Assembly: GCA_039090855.1 (NCBI GenBank)
Contig: CM077034.1
Span: 230,643,005 to 230,707,004 of the forward strand
Direction of reading: 5' to 3'
DNA from: Macrothele yani
Lineage: Eukaryota > Arthropoda > Arachnida > Araneae > Macrothelidae
DNA: 64,000 nucleotides
The position numbers were made by a program, and so were the translations under genes. The notes beneath the pieces were generated by a model. That model did no database searches and was not told the DNA's origin. It saw only the letters and a list, made by a program, of their open reading frames with translations. Positions 35,106 through 44,972 of the stretch are shown here, piece after piece; the stretch's first letter is position 1, and the number at the start of each line of letters is the position of its first letter.

Positions 35106-37736
35106 TTATAAGTGAGTCACGTAAAAATTCTCATCGGCCGCCGCCGGGAATCGAACCCAGGGTCTTCCAGTTACGCACAGCACTTGCTTCCACTGCACCC
35201 CAGTGGCCTCGAATTCTCCAGACTCACATACGACAACTGTCAGACCACATGGCAGGTTGCTTCTTGGAACCCCGCATAATGCTGGGGATTCACCGAAGAT
35301 GGTAAGCAGCAACTGAACAAGCAATTAGAAGGCGAATGAATAATTAATACAGACACTTGACGTGGTCTAGGAACATCAAACTGAGGCCATCGCCCTACCA
35401 CGTCTATAAATGAGGCACGGAAAAATTATCATCGGCCGCCACCGGGAATCGAACCCAGGATCTTCCAGTTACGCGCAGGACTTGCTTCCACCGTACCACA
35501 GCGGCCTCGAATTCTCCAGACTCACATACGACTAACTGTCAGACCACATGGCAGGTTGCTTCTTGGAACCCCGCATAATGCTGGGGATTCACCGAATATG
35601 GTAAGCAGCAACTGAACAAGCAATTAGAAGGCAAATGAATAATTAATACAGACACTTGACGTGGTCTAGGAACATCAAACTGAGGCCATCGCCCTACCAC
35701 GTCTCTAAATGAGTCACGGAAAAATTATCATCGGCCGCCACCGGGAATCGAACCCAGGATTTTCCAGTTACGCGCAGGACTTGCTTCCACCGTACCACAG
35801 CGGCCTCGAATTCCCCAGACTCACATACGACTAACTGTCAGACCACATGGCAGGTTGCTTCTTGGAACCCCGCATAATGCTGTGGATTCACCGAAGATGG
35901 TAAGCAGCAACTGAACAAGCAATTAGAAGGCGAATAAATAATTAATACAGACATTTGACGTCGACTAGGAACATCAAACTGAGGCCATCGCCCTACCACG
36001 TCTATAAATGAGTCACGGAAAAATTATCATCCGCCGCCACCGGGAATCGAACCCAGGATCTTCCAGTTACGCGCAGGACTTGCTTCCACCGTACCACAGC
36101 GGCCTCGAATTCTCCAGACTCACATACGACTAACTGTCAGACCACATGGCAGGTTGCTTCTTGGAACCCCGCATAATGCTGGGGATTCACCGAAGATGGT
36201 AAGCAGCAACTGAACAAGCAATTAGAAGGCGAATGAATAATTAATACAGACATTTGACGTGGTCTAGGAACATCAAACAGAAGTCATCGCTCTTTCCGCG
36301 TTTATAAGTAAGTCACGGAAAAAGTCTCATCGGCCGCCACCGGGAATCGAACCCAGGATCTTCCAGTTACGCGCAGGACTTGCTTCCACCGTACCACAGC
36401 GGCCTCGAATTCTCCAGACTCACATACGACTAACTGTCAGACCACATGGCAGGTTGCTTCTTGGAACCCCGCATAATGCTGGGGATTCACCGAAGATGGT
36501 AAGCAGCAACTGAACAAGCAATTAGAAGGCGAATGAATAATTAATACAGACATTTGACGTGGTCTAGGAACATCAAACTGAGGCCATCGCCCTACCACGT
36601 CTATAAATGAGTCACGGAAAAATTATCATCCGCCGCCACCGGGAATCGAACCCAGGATCTTCCAGTTACGCGCAGGACTTGCTTCCACCGTACCACAGCG
36701 GCCTCGAATTCTCCAGACTCACATACGACTAACTGTCAGACCACATGGCAGGTTGCTTCTTGGAACCCCGCATAATGCTGGGGATTCACCGAAGATGGTA
36801 AGTAGCAACTGAACAAGCAATTAGAAGGCGAATGAATAATTAATACAGACATTTGACGTGGACTAGGAACATCAAACTGACTCCATCGCTCTACCACATC
36901 TATAAATGAGTCACGGAAAAATTATCATCGGCCGCCACCGGGAATCAAACCCAGTATCTTCCAGTTATGCGCAGGACTTGCTTCCACCGTACCACAGCGG
37001 CCTCGAATTATCCAGACTCACATACGACTAACTGTCAGACCACATGGCAGGTTGCTTCTTGGAACCCCGCATAATGCTGGGGATTCACCGAAGATGGTAA
37101 GCAGCAACTGAACCAATAACCAGAAGGCGAATGAATAATTAATACAGACATATGACGTCGACTAGGAACAACAAACTGAGGCCATCGCCCTACCACGTCT
37201 ATAAATGAGTCACGGAAAAATTATCATCGGCCGCCACCGGGAATCAAACCCAGGGTCTTCCAGTTACGCGCAGGACTTGCTTCCACCGTACCACAGCGGC
37301 CTCGAATTCTCCAGACTCACATACGACTAACTGTCAGACCACATGGCAGGTTGCTTCTTGGAACCCCGCATAATGCTGGGGATTCACCGAAGATGGTAAG
37401 CAGCAACTGAACCAATAACCAGAAGGCGAATGAATAATTAATACAGACATTTGACGTCGACTAGGAACAACAAACTGAGGCCATCGCTCCTACCACGTCT
37501 ATAAATTAGTCACGGAAAAATTATCATCGGCCGCCACCGGGAATCAAACCCAGGGTCTTCCAGTTACGCGCAGGACTTCCACCGTACACCACAGCGGCCT
37601 CGAATTCCTCCAGACTCACATACGACTAACTGTCAGACCACATGGCAGGTTGCTTCTTGGAACCCCGCACAATGCTGGGGATTCACCAAAGATGGTTAGC
37701 CGCAACTAAACAAATAACTAGGAGGCGAATGCGCAT
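35106..37736 (-). repeat. 298-bp tandem array of tRNA-headed SINE-like units, nine copies
   Basis: Nine units repeat at 298-301 bp. Their tRNA-like heads start (right to left) at about 35209, 35507, 35806, 36105, 36404, 36702, 37002, 37302 and 37600. Each head on the minus strand has paired ends (AGGCCGCT...GCGGCC), an anticodon-like region GCGCGTAACTGGAAG and a perfect B box GGTTCGATTCC. The rest of the unit includes CATGGCAGGTTGCTTCTTGG and AATGAATAATTAATACAGAC. Divergence between units is clearly higher than in the 240- and 330-bp arrays, so this array is older or less homogenised. Confidence 0.9.
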
Positions 37737-37945
37737 TATGCGGGGTTCCAAGAAGCAACCTGCCATGTGGTTTGGTAGTTAGTCGAATCTGAGTCTGGAG
37801 AATTCGAGGTCGCTGTGGTGTCGTGGTAGCATGTCCGGCGCGTAACTGGAAGATCCTGGGTTCGATTCCCGGTGGTGACCGATGATAATTTTTCCGTGAC
37901 TCACTTATAAAACGTGGAAAGAGCGATGACTTCTGTTTTGATGTT
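37737..37945 (+). repeat. Inverted terminal copy of the 298-bp unit with a + strand tRNA-like head
   Basis: GCATTATGCGGGGTTCCAAG (37732-37751) begins a reverse-complement copy of the array unit. Its head spans 37808-37880: GGTCGCT pairs with GGTGACC, the A box is TGGTGTCGTGGTAGC, and the B box is GGTTCGATTCC. It ends in CCGTGACTCACTTATAAAACGTGGAAAGAG. It sits about 60 bp from the last direct unit, giving a large hairpin. Its A box is better preserved than in the direct units, so it may be closer to the parental SINE. Confidence 0.8.
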
Positions 37946-38029
37946 CCTCGTGCACGTCAATTTTGTATATTACAAACATGTATTTTCTGAAAAAGAAAAT
38001 GATTCCTGAAAAAAGGTATTACTTTCCAG

Positions 38030-38197
38030 GTGTGTTCAACGAGGTGATCCTCTGCTTTTCGCTGGCGTCCAACATTCGTAGACTATTGGGCAGCAAATGT
38101 TCAAGTGAAATGCAAGCGTTACATGGCATAAGAGCTATAAGCATGACCTGGGTCATTTTAGGACACTCCTACATCTGGATCAACTTCCAGACACTAA
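38030..38197 (+). CDS. Exon B of the NRF-6-like acyltransferase gene
   Basis: The 3' splice site ATTACTTTCCAG ends at 38029 and the 5' splice site is CACTAA|GTAAGT at 38198. The 168-nt exon encodes VFNEVILCFSLASNIRRLL, a KCSSEMQ linker, and LHGIRAISMTWVILGHSY. The FS..N..+LL block and the G-I-R-x-x-S-M-x-W-V-I-L-G-H block are hallmarks of NRF-6-like acyltransferases. The His in LGHSY corresponds to a conserved position in the acyltransferase-3 membrane domain. Family members are endoplasmic-reticulum or plasma-membrane proteins with about ten helices, linked in C. elegans to drug uptake and yolk transport. The exon begins with two codon bases and ends with one, matching exons A and C. The reading frame also runs open upstream to 37963, but the acceptor and homology set the exon start. 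Confidence 0.9.
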
Positions 38198-38490
38198 GTA
38201 AGTTCGCTACGTTGAATTCTTACTTTCATCGTCTGAGTGCCTTAACTTTCATTTGCCAGGGTGAGTTAACAGTTCCTCCCGTTTTGAATCACCCGTAATG
38301 TTGGACCGAAATACTTCATTCCTATGCGAAACACGTGCCAGCGTCTTCTGGGTACTGCGATGACGTCAACATATGAGGCTGATGACGCGTTTGGCAAGGA
38401 GCCTCATTGCGCTTGCAGGAGAGCAGACAGTGAACCTGCTGTTCGGGTGTTTCTATTTGGAAAAACGGATTACAGAAATTTGTGTATTTC
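38198..38490. other. Start of intron 2
   Basis: Unique sequence after the GTAAGT donor. No other feature recognised. Confidence 0.5.
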
Positions 38491-38625
38491 AAGGGAAGGG
38501 AGGGAGAGAGACAGACATAGGGATAGGTAGACTGAGGAATAGAGAGACATTCAGAAAGAGACATACACGGTGTACAAACAGAGAGAAACGGAGAGAGTCG
38601 CCGAGAGAGATACAGCGAGAGGGAC

Positions 38626-38656
<31 letters not shown>

Positions 38657-39835
38657 CGCCGAAAGAGACATACAGACACAGACTGACAGTCAGAAAGAAA
38701 CATACTGAGAGATACAAAGGGATAGACAGACAGAGGTAGAGAAAGAGGCAGAGTTATACAGACAGGCAGAGAGAGAGAGAGAGAGAGAGAGACAGAAGGA
38801 TAGACAGACATAGAGGCAGAGAAAAGACAGAGTGACACGCGCACAAAGGGAGACATATAGACAGTAAGACGCGCACAAAGAATGAGACAGAGACAGCGAA
38901 AGGGACCAGACAGAGAGAGGGACAGACAGAGAAACAGAAAGAGACAGACAGAGGCAGAGAGAGACAGAGAGAGACGGAGACAGGGACAGACAGGGAGAGG
39001 GACAGACAGAGAGAGGCAGACAGAGATAGGGAGAGGGACAGACAGAGAGAGGCAGACATAGGGATAGACAGACAGACAGAGAAAGACAGACAGGCAGAAA
39101 GAAACTGAGAGAGACAGAAGGATAGACAGACATAGAGGCAGAGAAAAAGACAGAGTGACACGCGCACAAAGGGAGACATATAGACAGTAACACGCGCACA
39201 AAAATGAGACAGAGACAGCGAAAGGGACCAGACAGAGAGAGGGACAGACAGAGAAACAGAAAGAGACAGACAGAGGCAGAGAGAGACAGAGAGAGACGGA
39301 GACAGGGAGAGGGACAGACAGGGAGAGGGACAGACAGAGAGAGGCAGACAGACAGAGAGACAGAGAGAAAGGCAGACATAGGGATAGACAGACACACAGA
39401 GAAAGACAGACTGGCAGAAAGCGACAGAGGGTTAGACAGGCAAAGAAAGAGAAAGAGACAGCGAAATACTAATAGACAGCGAGAAACATACAGACAGACA
39501 CGCGCACAGAGAAAGAGACAGAAAGAGACAGGCAGACAGAGACATAGAGAGACAGAGAGGTACTTACAAACAGAGAGAGATACATACAGACAGAGAGAGA
39601 TACACACAGAGGCAGATACAGATAAAGACAGAGAGAGGGAGTGACAGAGAGATACAGGCAGACAGAAAGAGACAAACAGGCAGAAAGAGACATACGGACA
39701 AAGACACAGAGAGAGACGGAGGCCGAGAGATACAGTTAGACAAAGAGATAAACAAACATGGAGAGGAACAGAGAGAGAGAGAGAGAGAGGCAAACAGTGA
39801 GAGAAAGAGAGAGAGAGAGAGAGAGTAGTGGACAG
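38491..39835. repeat. Polypurine GACAGA/GAGACA low-complexity tract, about 1.35 kb
   Basis: The + strand is almost entirely A and G with interspersed CA (GACAGAGAGAG, AGACAGACAG). A block with GACACGCGCACAAAGGGAGACATATAG appears twice, near 38835-38870 and 39158-39190, inside a longer duplication (about 38780-38995 and 39110-39310). The tract is expanded both at microsatellite and at about 325-bp scale. Such mirror-rich purine tracts can form triplex DNA. The long Ser/Leu-rich minus-strand ORFs here are composition artefacts. Confidence 0.9.
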
Positions 39836-40005
39836 CAGCACTGCACGAAAATAGTTCCGAAGTTTCAGTGCTTCAGACACCAGTGTCAAAGATAAGACGA
39901 GGTCAAGAATTCCAACTACCACGAACACTGACAATCTAGTCAAAGCTGTGACTGTGAATCCCATTAACTATGACATAATAATTGGCAGGTGTGGTGGAGT
40001 CTTCC
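39836..40005. other. Short intronic spacer
   Basis: No feature recognised between the purine tract and the mariner relic. Confidence 0.4.
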
Positions 40006-40770
40006 TAATCCACCATTGTTCGTCATCTGCACCAACCTGGTTTCTCCTCTAGGTACAATCGAATGGTTCCCCATGCTTAATACCTCAGCAGGAGGTAAAA
40101 CGCATCGCTGTCAATCGCAAATGGATGTGAAATGCACGAGGCCGTAGGTTTTGGCATCCCGTTGCCACCGGTGATAAAAAGTGGATATCTCTGCGCTATC
40201 CGACCACTGGAAATTAATCGCTGAGGACACTCAAGGAAGCACAGCCAGTGATGGTTAGAGAGGAGAGTCTTGTGCCCTGGGACCTCGTGCGAAATGGTCA
40301 GACTGTGGAAAAGAACCTCTATAGCGAACAGCTGCAGCGCGTTCAAGCTGCTCTGCACTAACGCTACGGTGCGTTCATAAATAGGAAGTGGGTGTTGTTG
40401 GAAATTGGATCATTCCACCTCCAGAGTGGTCCTCCGGAAGCAACAGGAATCTGGACGGGGTTGAGTTCCTACTGCATCCTCCAGAGGCTCCGGAACTTGC
40501 TCAATCCGACTACCTCTTGCTTCGTTCCATGGCCTATTTCTTACAAAGACGACACTTCACTTCACTGTTGGATGTGCAATCACAGAGTTTCTGTTCTCGA
40601 GCCTGCGGAGTGGTACAGCTGTAGGATGTGACTCTGGTGGGACCTTAACAAAGGACGGTAGAAAACCACAGCATCTACAAAATGAGGAGAGTGCGTACAG
40701 CCATTTAGATGCAAACGGAACGAACTGTTGACTTTCCCTGTTATATCTACTGTGACTGGACATTCCGAAT
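40006..40770 (+). pseudogene. Mariner-like transposase, C-terminal two-thirds, decayed
   Basis: Fragments in several frames follow mariner order: GDKKWISLRYP (cf. TGDEKW, first Asp) near 40170, WDLVRNGQTVEKNLYSEQLQ near 40275-40335, INRKWVLL near 40378, and HPPEAPELAQSDYLLLRSMA (40470-40530), which corresponds to HPPYSPDLAPSDYHLFRSL and contains the third Asp. The stretch that should hold QDNARPH is scrambled. Multiple frameshifts and stops are present. A block near 40765-40845 recurs inverted at about 53100-53190 and may be the element's end. Confidence 0.75.
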
Positions 40771-41240
40771 CAAAACTCTTTCAAGTAGTTCCTCATTTCG
40801 AGGTATCGTTCCGCTTTGTTTACACAGAACCTGATTACATCCGATGTAAAAGAAAGTAGTCCACGCTACGACACGGATTTTTTGTTTTATTATTTTCATC
40901 GAAATAAATTCAATTCAATTTATTTAGCTGTTACATCAAACCAAATATACGAAGTAATATAACAACAGTGCAAGTACCAATAGTAACAGCAATGGAGTTA
41001 AAAAGCCACAAAACTCCTGACAAGACCCTGATCTCCTGATACAAATGTAGGAAAGTCAGTGTTACATCTGAAAGCATGGCGCATAATATTCAAAGATAAT
41101 AATAGATATTAGTGTTAGTAAAATTGTTCCCCTTCCCCCATTTTATTCATGCTCCTCCCAACCTTCCCCTTTCCTTACTACTTTCCCCTGTTGTTTTACA
41201 TTTACCATTTCATTTCTTCTTATTCCCTTCTTTTTTAATA
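40771..41240. other. AT-rich spacer
   Basis: It begins with the block shared (inverted) with 53100-53190. The rest is AT-rich with CCCCTTCCCCC and TTCCCCTTTCC runs and no recognisable gene. Confidence 0.4.
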
Positions 41241-41399
41241 CGTGTTGAGATCAAAAAGTTCCGAGTCTAGTTACGTAGCGCGCCAACAGATGGCAGTACG
41301 CGGATGCGCGAGCAGCGGTCGAGGGCAATGACCTTCATGAGTCATTGTGCCGAGCGGCGTCGTTCTGTGAACATCGGGAGGTGTACTACACGATATTCG

Positions 41400-41702
41400 G
41401 TGACCACGTGCAGAACACAGCTGCGATTTCGGCATGCTCTGCAAGCTAGAGCAGCGAGCAAACATCAAATTCTGCGCAAATCCGGGAACGGAGACGCATG
41501 AAACGTTGCGGCCGGCATGCGCGAGGTGTTTTGAGTGTCACTCGCGCATTAAGAGCGGCACAATGGCACTGGAAGACGACGAGAGGTCAGGGCGAGCGTC
41601 AACGAGTAAAACCCCCGGAAAATGTGAACGAAATTAGGGAACAAGTGCATGAGGAACGTTGGAGAACCATTCAAGACATTGTTACCATCGTCAATGTGCC
41701 AT
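41400..41702 (+). pseudogene. Mariner-like transposase N-terminus (fused to a Tc1 fragment)
   Basis: The + strand reads KLEQRANIKFCANPG, TETHETL, then FECHSRIKSGTMALEDDERS and GRASTSKTPGKCE. This is the N-terminal layout of SETMAR-type mariners (QR..IKFC.KLGK...ET...L, F.WH.RF..G...LEDD.RSGRPSTS). A frameshift is needed around 41640 to continue into ERWRTIQDIVTIVNV. Homology to mariner stops at about 41702, where the Tc1 family A fragment begins. Confidence 0.75.
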
Positions 41703-42590
41703 ACCGTCACCGTACCACCCGTTTGCAATGGTGTCATCAACATCGCAATTGGACTGATAACGACTGGTCTGCTGTCCTCTTCTCAGATGAGAGTAGATAC
41801 AGTCTATCGTCTGATTGTCGACGACAACTGATCTGGCGTGATAGTGGTACTGCATATTGTCCAGCAAACATATAGGATATCCGACATGTAGTGGCATGGT
41901 ATGGGCTGGCATCATGATCAATGGCCGTACGTCCCTCTATGTGCTTCCAACTGGAACTATGACTGGCCAACGATACATTAATGATGTTCTGCTACCTCAT
42001 GTTCGCATGTTCCGTGGTGCTGTCGGTGATAGATTCATTTTCATGGACGACAACGCAACATGTCATCGAACAGTCGCTGTCCAGGAGTGTCTTGAGAGCG
42101 AGGATATTCAACGCCTCGTATGGCCAGCACGTTCTCCAGATCTGAATCCCATTGAAAATGTGTGCGATGCTTTGGGGAGGAGTCTTGCTGGTCGCCAATG
42201 CCCTCCAATAAACAAGGACACCCTCATCCGTGCACTGACAGAGGAATGGGATAAATTACCCCAACAGCTGCTTGATAATGTTGTGCAAAGCACGACACGA
42301 CGTGTGGAATCTTGCATCGCCCTCCATGGTGGCCATATCCCGTATTGACATCTTACGCCTGCGGACGGTAATTGCATTTTTTTTCACGTTTACGTATTCT
42401 GCACAAAATGGCCTGTTTGTCCCTTGAACACGTTCCAAAGCCTTCAGGATTTCAGAGCACAATAAATTGTCTTTCTTGTAATGTCCTGGCATTCTGACAT
42501 TATTTTATTTCACTTGGCATCCAACCACACTTACTTTTTTATGCGCTATATAGCCGTTTATGATCCGTCCTTAGCAATTGTCCAGCAGTG
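41703..42590 (+). pseudogene. Tc1-like family A element, 5' truncated, with 3' terminal repeat
   Basis: From YRHRTTRLQWCHQHRN onward this matches the 16890-18411 element. The first Asp (FSDESRYS), second Asp (FMDDNATCH) and Glu (NPIENVC) are present, then LHGGHIPY and a stop. CPANI is followed by an in-frame TAG, and the same one-base frameshift as the sister copy leads into GMVWAGIMING. The right terminal repeat ends in CAGCAGTG at 42590, followed by TA (42591-42592). The left third of the element is replaced by mariner sequence. Near-identity to the sister suggests recent activity. Confidence 0.88.
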
Positions 42591-42592
42591 TA

Positions 42593-42975
42593 TGAGTGAG
42601 AAACTCGTAAAGATCTTCAAAGGAGACAGGTTCCGAAGGAAGTGAGGCGTTGGTAAGCAGAGTCGAGAAGTCTTCAAACGTCGGCAGAGGACCCTTGGAC
42701 TTTGAAGAGGAAGAGCTAGAACGTGACAGGGGAGACTTGGAGCCTGCTAGACGGGTGGAACGATGTGGGCTGCCAGTTGGAGAAGGTGACTTCTCCTTTT
42801 TCCTCCGGGTCTCAGTACTGGTAGTAGTGCGACGTTTGTCGTGGATCGATGACACACAAGATGTGGAATCAGAGGAAAGGTCCACCTCATCGTCGGGAGA
42901 AAAAGTGCCGACCGTGAATGAAGCTGGAAGATCAGCCGTGATGTCCTCTGGTGGAGAAAGAACACGTATAACGAA
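42593..42975 (-). pseudogene. C-terminal part of a LINE ORF1 (gag-like)
   Basis: The minus-strand frame is low-complexity and charged: DLSSDSTSC, KRRTTTSTETRRKKEKSPSP, SRSSSSSSKSKG, then FEDFSTLLTNASLP and VSFEDLYEFL. It is interrupted on the left by the Tc1 insertion (TA at 42591) and on the right by a SINE array. It has the same strand and style as the CCHC segment at 44268-44972, and I infer that both belong to one ORF1. A disordered Ser/Lys-rich tail is common in ORF1 proteins. No domain is assigned. Confidence 0.5.
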
Positions 42976-43985
42976 GTAAATTTCTCCGTCATTTGTTTGG
43001 TCTACGTCGGGATTCGAACCCGAGTCCGCTTATTCCGGAATAAGTCGCTCTACCAACTGAGCTACGTTCATCCTGATTGCTATCTGCCTTTATGCCGTGT
43101 GCGTCCTGCTTCCAGGTACGTCACATCTCCCTCCCCCTTCGAACGAGGGCCGGGGGCATGGCCCACGGGTCAGCCGTGACCATGAATCGTTGCAGGCAGC
43201 CATCCGCTGTAGAAAGTGCACTCGAGAACTCCCAGTCAATCTGGTGTGTGGAATGCAACGTCACACACATTTATTTTTCGAAGCACTGGAGAAGGGATTC
43301 TCTGATTTTTCCTATCTCGCGGTGTGGAAAGAATATCACACCAATGCGAGATTTTGAACGGCCGGGTCATCCGGATAGTTCGGACGCCATTATAACAAAG
43401 TAAATTTCTCCGTCATTTTTGTCCACGCCAGGATTCGAACCCGGATCCCCTCATTCCGGAATAAGTCACTCTACCAATTGAGCTACGCTGACGTTTATTC
43501 TGATTCCTATCTGCCTTTTTGTCGTGTGTGTCCTGCTTGCAGATACGTCACAACTTCCCCCGCCCCCTCCGAAAGAGGGCCGGGGCATGGCCCACGGGTC
43601 AGCCGTGACCATGAATCGTTGCAGGCAGCCATCCGCTGTAGAACGTGCACTCGAGAACTCCCAGTCAATCCGGTGTGTGGAATGCAACGTCACACACATT
43701 TATTTTTCGAAGCACTGGAGAAGGGATTCTCTTATTTTTCCTATCTCGCGGTGTGGAAAGGACATCACACCAATGCGAGATTTTGAACCGCCGGATCATC
43801 CGGAAAGTTCGGGCGCCATTATAACGAAGTAAATGTCTCCGTCATTTCTGTCCCCGCCAAAGATTCGAACCCGGATCCTCTCATTCCGGAATAAGTCACT
43901 CTACCAACTGAGCTACGCAGACGTTCATTCTGATTGCTATCTGCCTTTGTGTCGTGTGCGTACTGCTGGCAGGTACGTCACACAC
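42970..43985 (-). mobile_element. tRNA-derived SINE family S2, tandem copies with three heads
   Basis: Units of about 425 bp start with AACGAAGTAAATTTCTCCGT and contain a tRNA-like head on the minus strand at 43000-43071, 43421-43492 and 43850-43922. Each head has box A GTAGCTCARTTGGTAGAG, an anticodon-like TTCCGGAA loop and a perfect box B GGTTCGAATCC. The body contains GGGGCATGGCCCACGGGTC, AGCCGTGACCATGAATCGTT and ATGCGAGATTTTGAACSGCC. Two units are full length. The third stops soon after its head at GTACGTCACAC. The block splits the LINE ORF1. Confidence 0.85.
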
Positions 43986-44020
43986 GGGAGGGCAAGGAGG
44001 AGTCAAGCAGAGGAAAATCC

Positions 44021-44228
44021 ATTGCCGCCCCGGTGGCGCAGTGGTCTAAGGCGTTGGCCTCTGATCATTCGTCCGTAAGGGGTCCGGGTTCGAATCCCGG
44101 TCAGGCATGGATGTTGTGTTTGTCTTACGGCACTGGCTCTCTCCCTTCCCTGGAACCAGTGACCCTACATTAGGGACGGGCGACTGCTTATAGCCCATTG
44201 AGTTGCTCACGGTGGTCGTTAAACCTCC

Positions 44229-44255
<27 letters not shown>
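44021..44255 (+). mobile_element. Single tRNA-derived SINE (family S1) with poly(A) and 12-bp target duplication
   Basis: It is flanked by AGAGGAAAATCC at 44009-44020 and 44256-44267. The head begins GCCGCCCCGGTGGCGCAGTG and has box B GGTTCGAATCC (about 44089-44099). The body runs GGATGTTGTGTTTGTCTTAC, TGGCTCTCTCCCTTCCCTGG, GACGGGCGACTGCTTATAGC to GTTAAACCTCC, ending in about 28 A residues. This is the simple monomer form of the family that makes the multimers at 44973 and 47231. It interrupts the LINE ORF1. Confidence 0.93.
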
Positions 44256-44261
<6 letters not shown>

Positions 44262-44267
44262 AAATCC

Positions 44268-44964
44268 GACAGAGTGGGAAAAGAAACATCGGCAGACGCG
44301 TGTTGATCGAAAGCTTTAATCAGATTTTCGGCAGAACAGGGTCCAGGACGTGCAGACGCAGGATAGGCATGGCAGCAGAAACGGAGGAAGAGGTAGAATG
44401 CTGCCTTGGAGCTGCAGGAGTCAGTGGCTCTGCATTTGGACAATGAGCCTGCTGATGGCCGAATGCCTTGCAGCGTGAGCAATGAGCAGAGGTGAGGAGC
44501 TCAATCCGGCGGCTCTCGTTACCGCAACGAATATGGAGGAACCGTGGAAACTTTAAGACATGCTCTTCCGATGGGAAGATGATGCGAGCAGTTCTGCGGA
44601 AGCCATCGGGGTCAGAGAAGGAAGAGGAGAGAGTCTTCACTGGGCCGACTACTCTGCCGCATCGAATAAGTGCAGCACACAGCATACCATCAGAGATCTC
44701 CGAGGGTACCGGATGTAGAGAGATCAGAACAGGACGCTGGGCGATGGATTCGGCTAAGAGGTGATGATCGCCAATTGATAGACCCCAAGACAAGACACGC
44801 TCGGCATATTCTTTCTTCGAAAAACAAACAATCACAGTTCGTGGCTTTCGGGTGAGGTGTGTGATGGCTCCAGAAGGAAGCATCTTCTTGAGAGCGGAGC
44901 TGTACAGCTTCAAAGGAGTGTTGCGCAGCGCATCAAAACAAACCTCCAACTCGAGGGTCGAATG
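44268..44964 (-). pseudogene. Central part of a LINE ORF1 with a CCHC zinc knuckle
   Basis: The minus-strand frame gives PLKLYSSALKKMLPSGAITH, VIVCFSKKEYAERVLSWG, LISLHPVPSEISDGML, an RRTARIIFPSEEHVLKFP segment, and CSRCKAFGHQQAHC, a CX2CX4HX4C knuckle (about 44435-44476). This is the layout of non-LTR retrotransposon ORF1 proteins: an RRM-like fold followed by zinc knuckles that bind the element RNA. The frame ends at 44320, but a neighbouring frame continues IKAFDQHASADVSFPTLSDF to the SINE, so one frameshift is likely. The upstream part resumes at 46534 after the SINE multimer, in frame once the duplicated TTGACCAG is counted once. The clade is not assigned. Confidence 0.75.
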
Positions 44965-44972
44965 TTGACCAG

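Noticed and set aside
1..37736. The 297-bp and 298-bp arrays as one satellite family, because of equal period
   Set aside because: The sequences are unrelated: one is a Tc1 3' end, the other a tRNA-headed unit.
10631..37945. CRISPR-like regular repeats
   Set aside because: Arrays have no unique spacers. Whole units of 92-330 bp are repeated, and the genome is eukaryotic.
38551..39964. Long Ser/Leu/Cys-rich minus-strand ORFs of up to 424 codons
   Set aside because: They are translations of the pyrimidine strand of a GACAGA tract and have no stops by composition.
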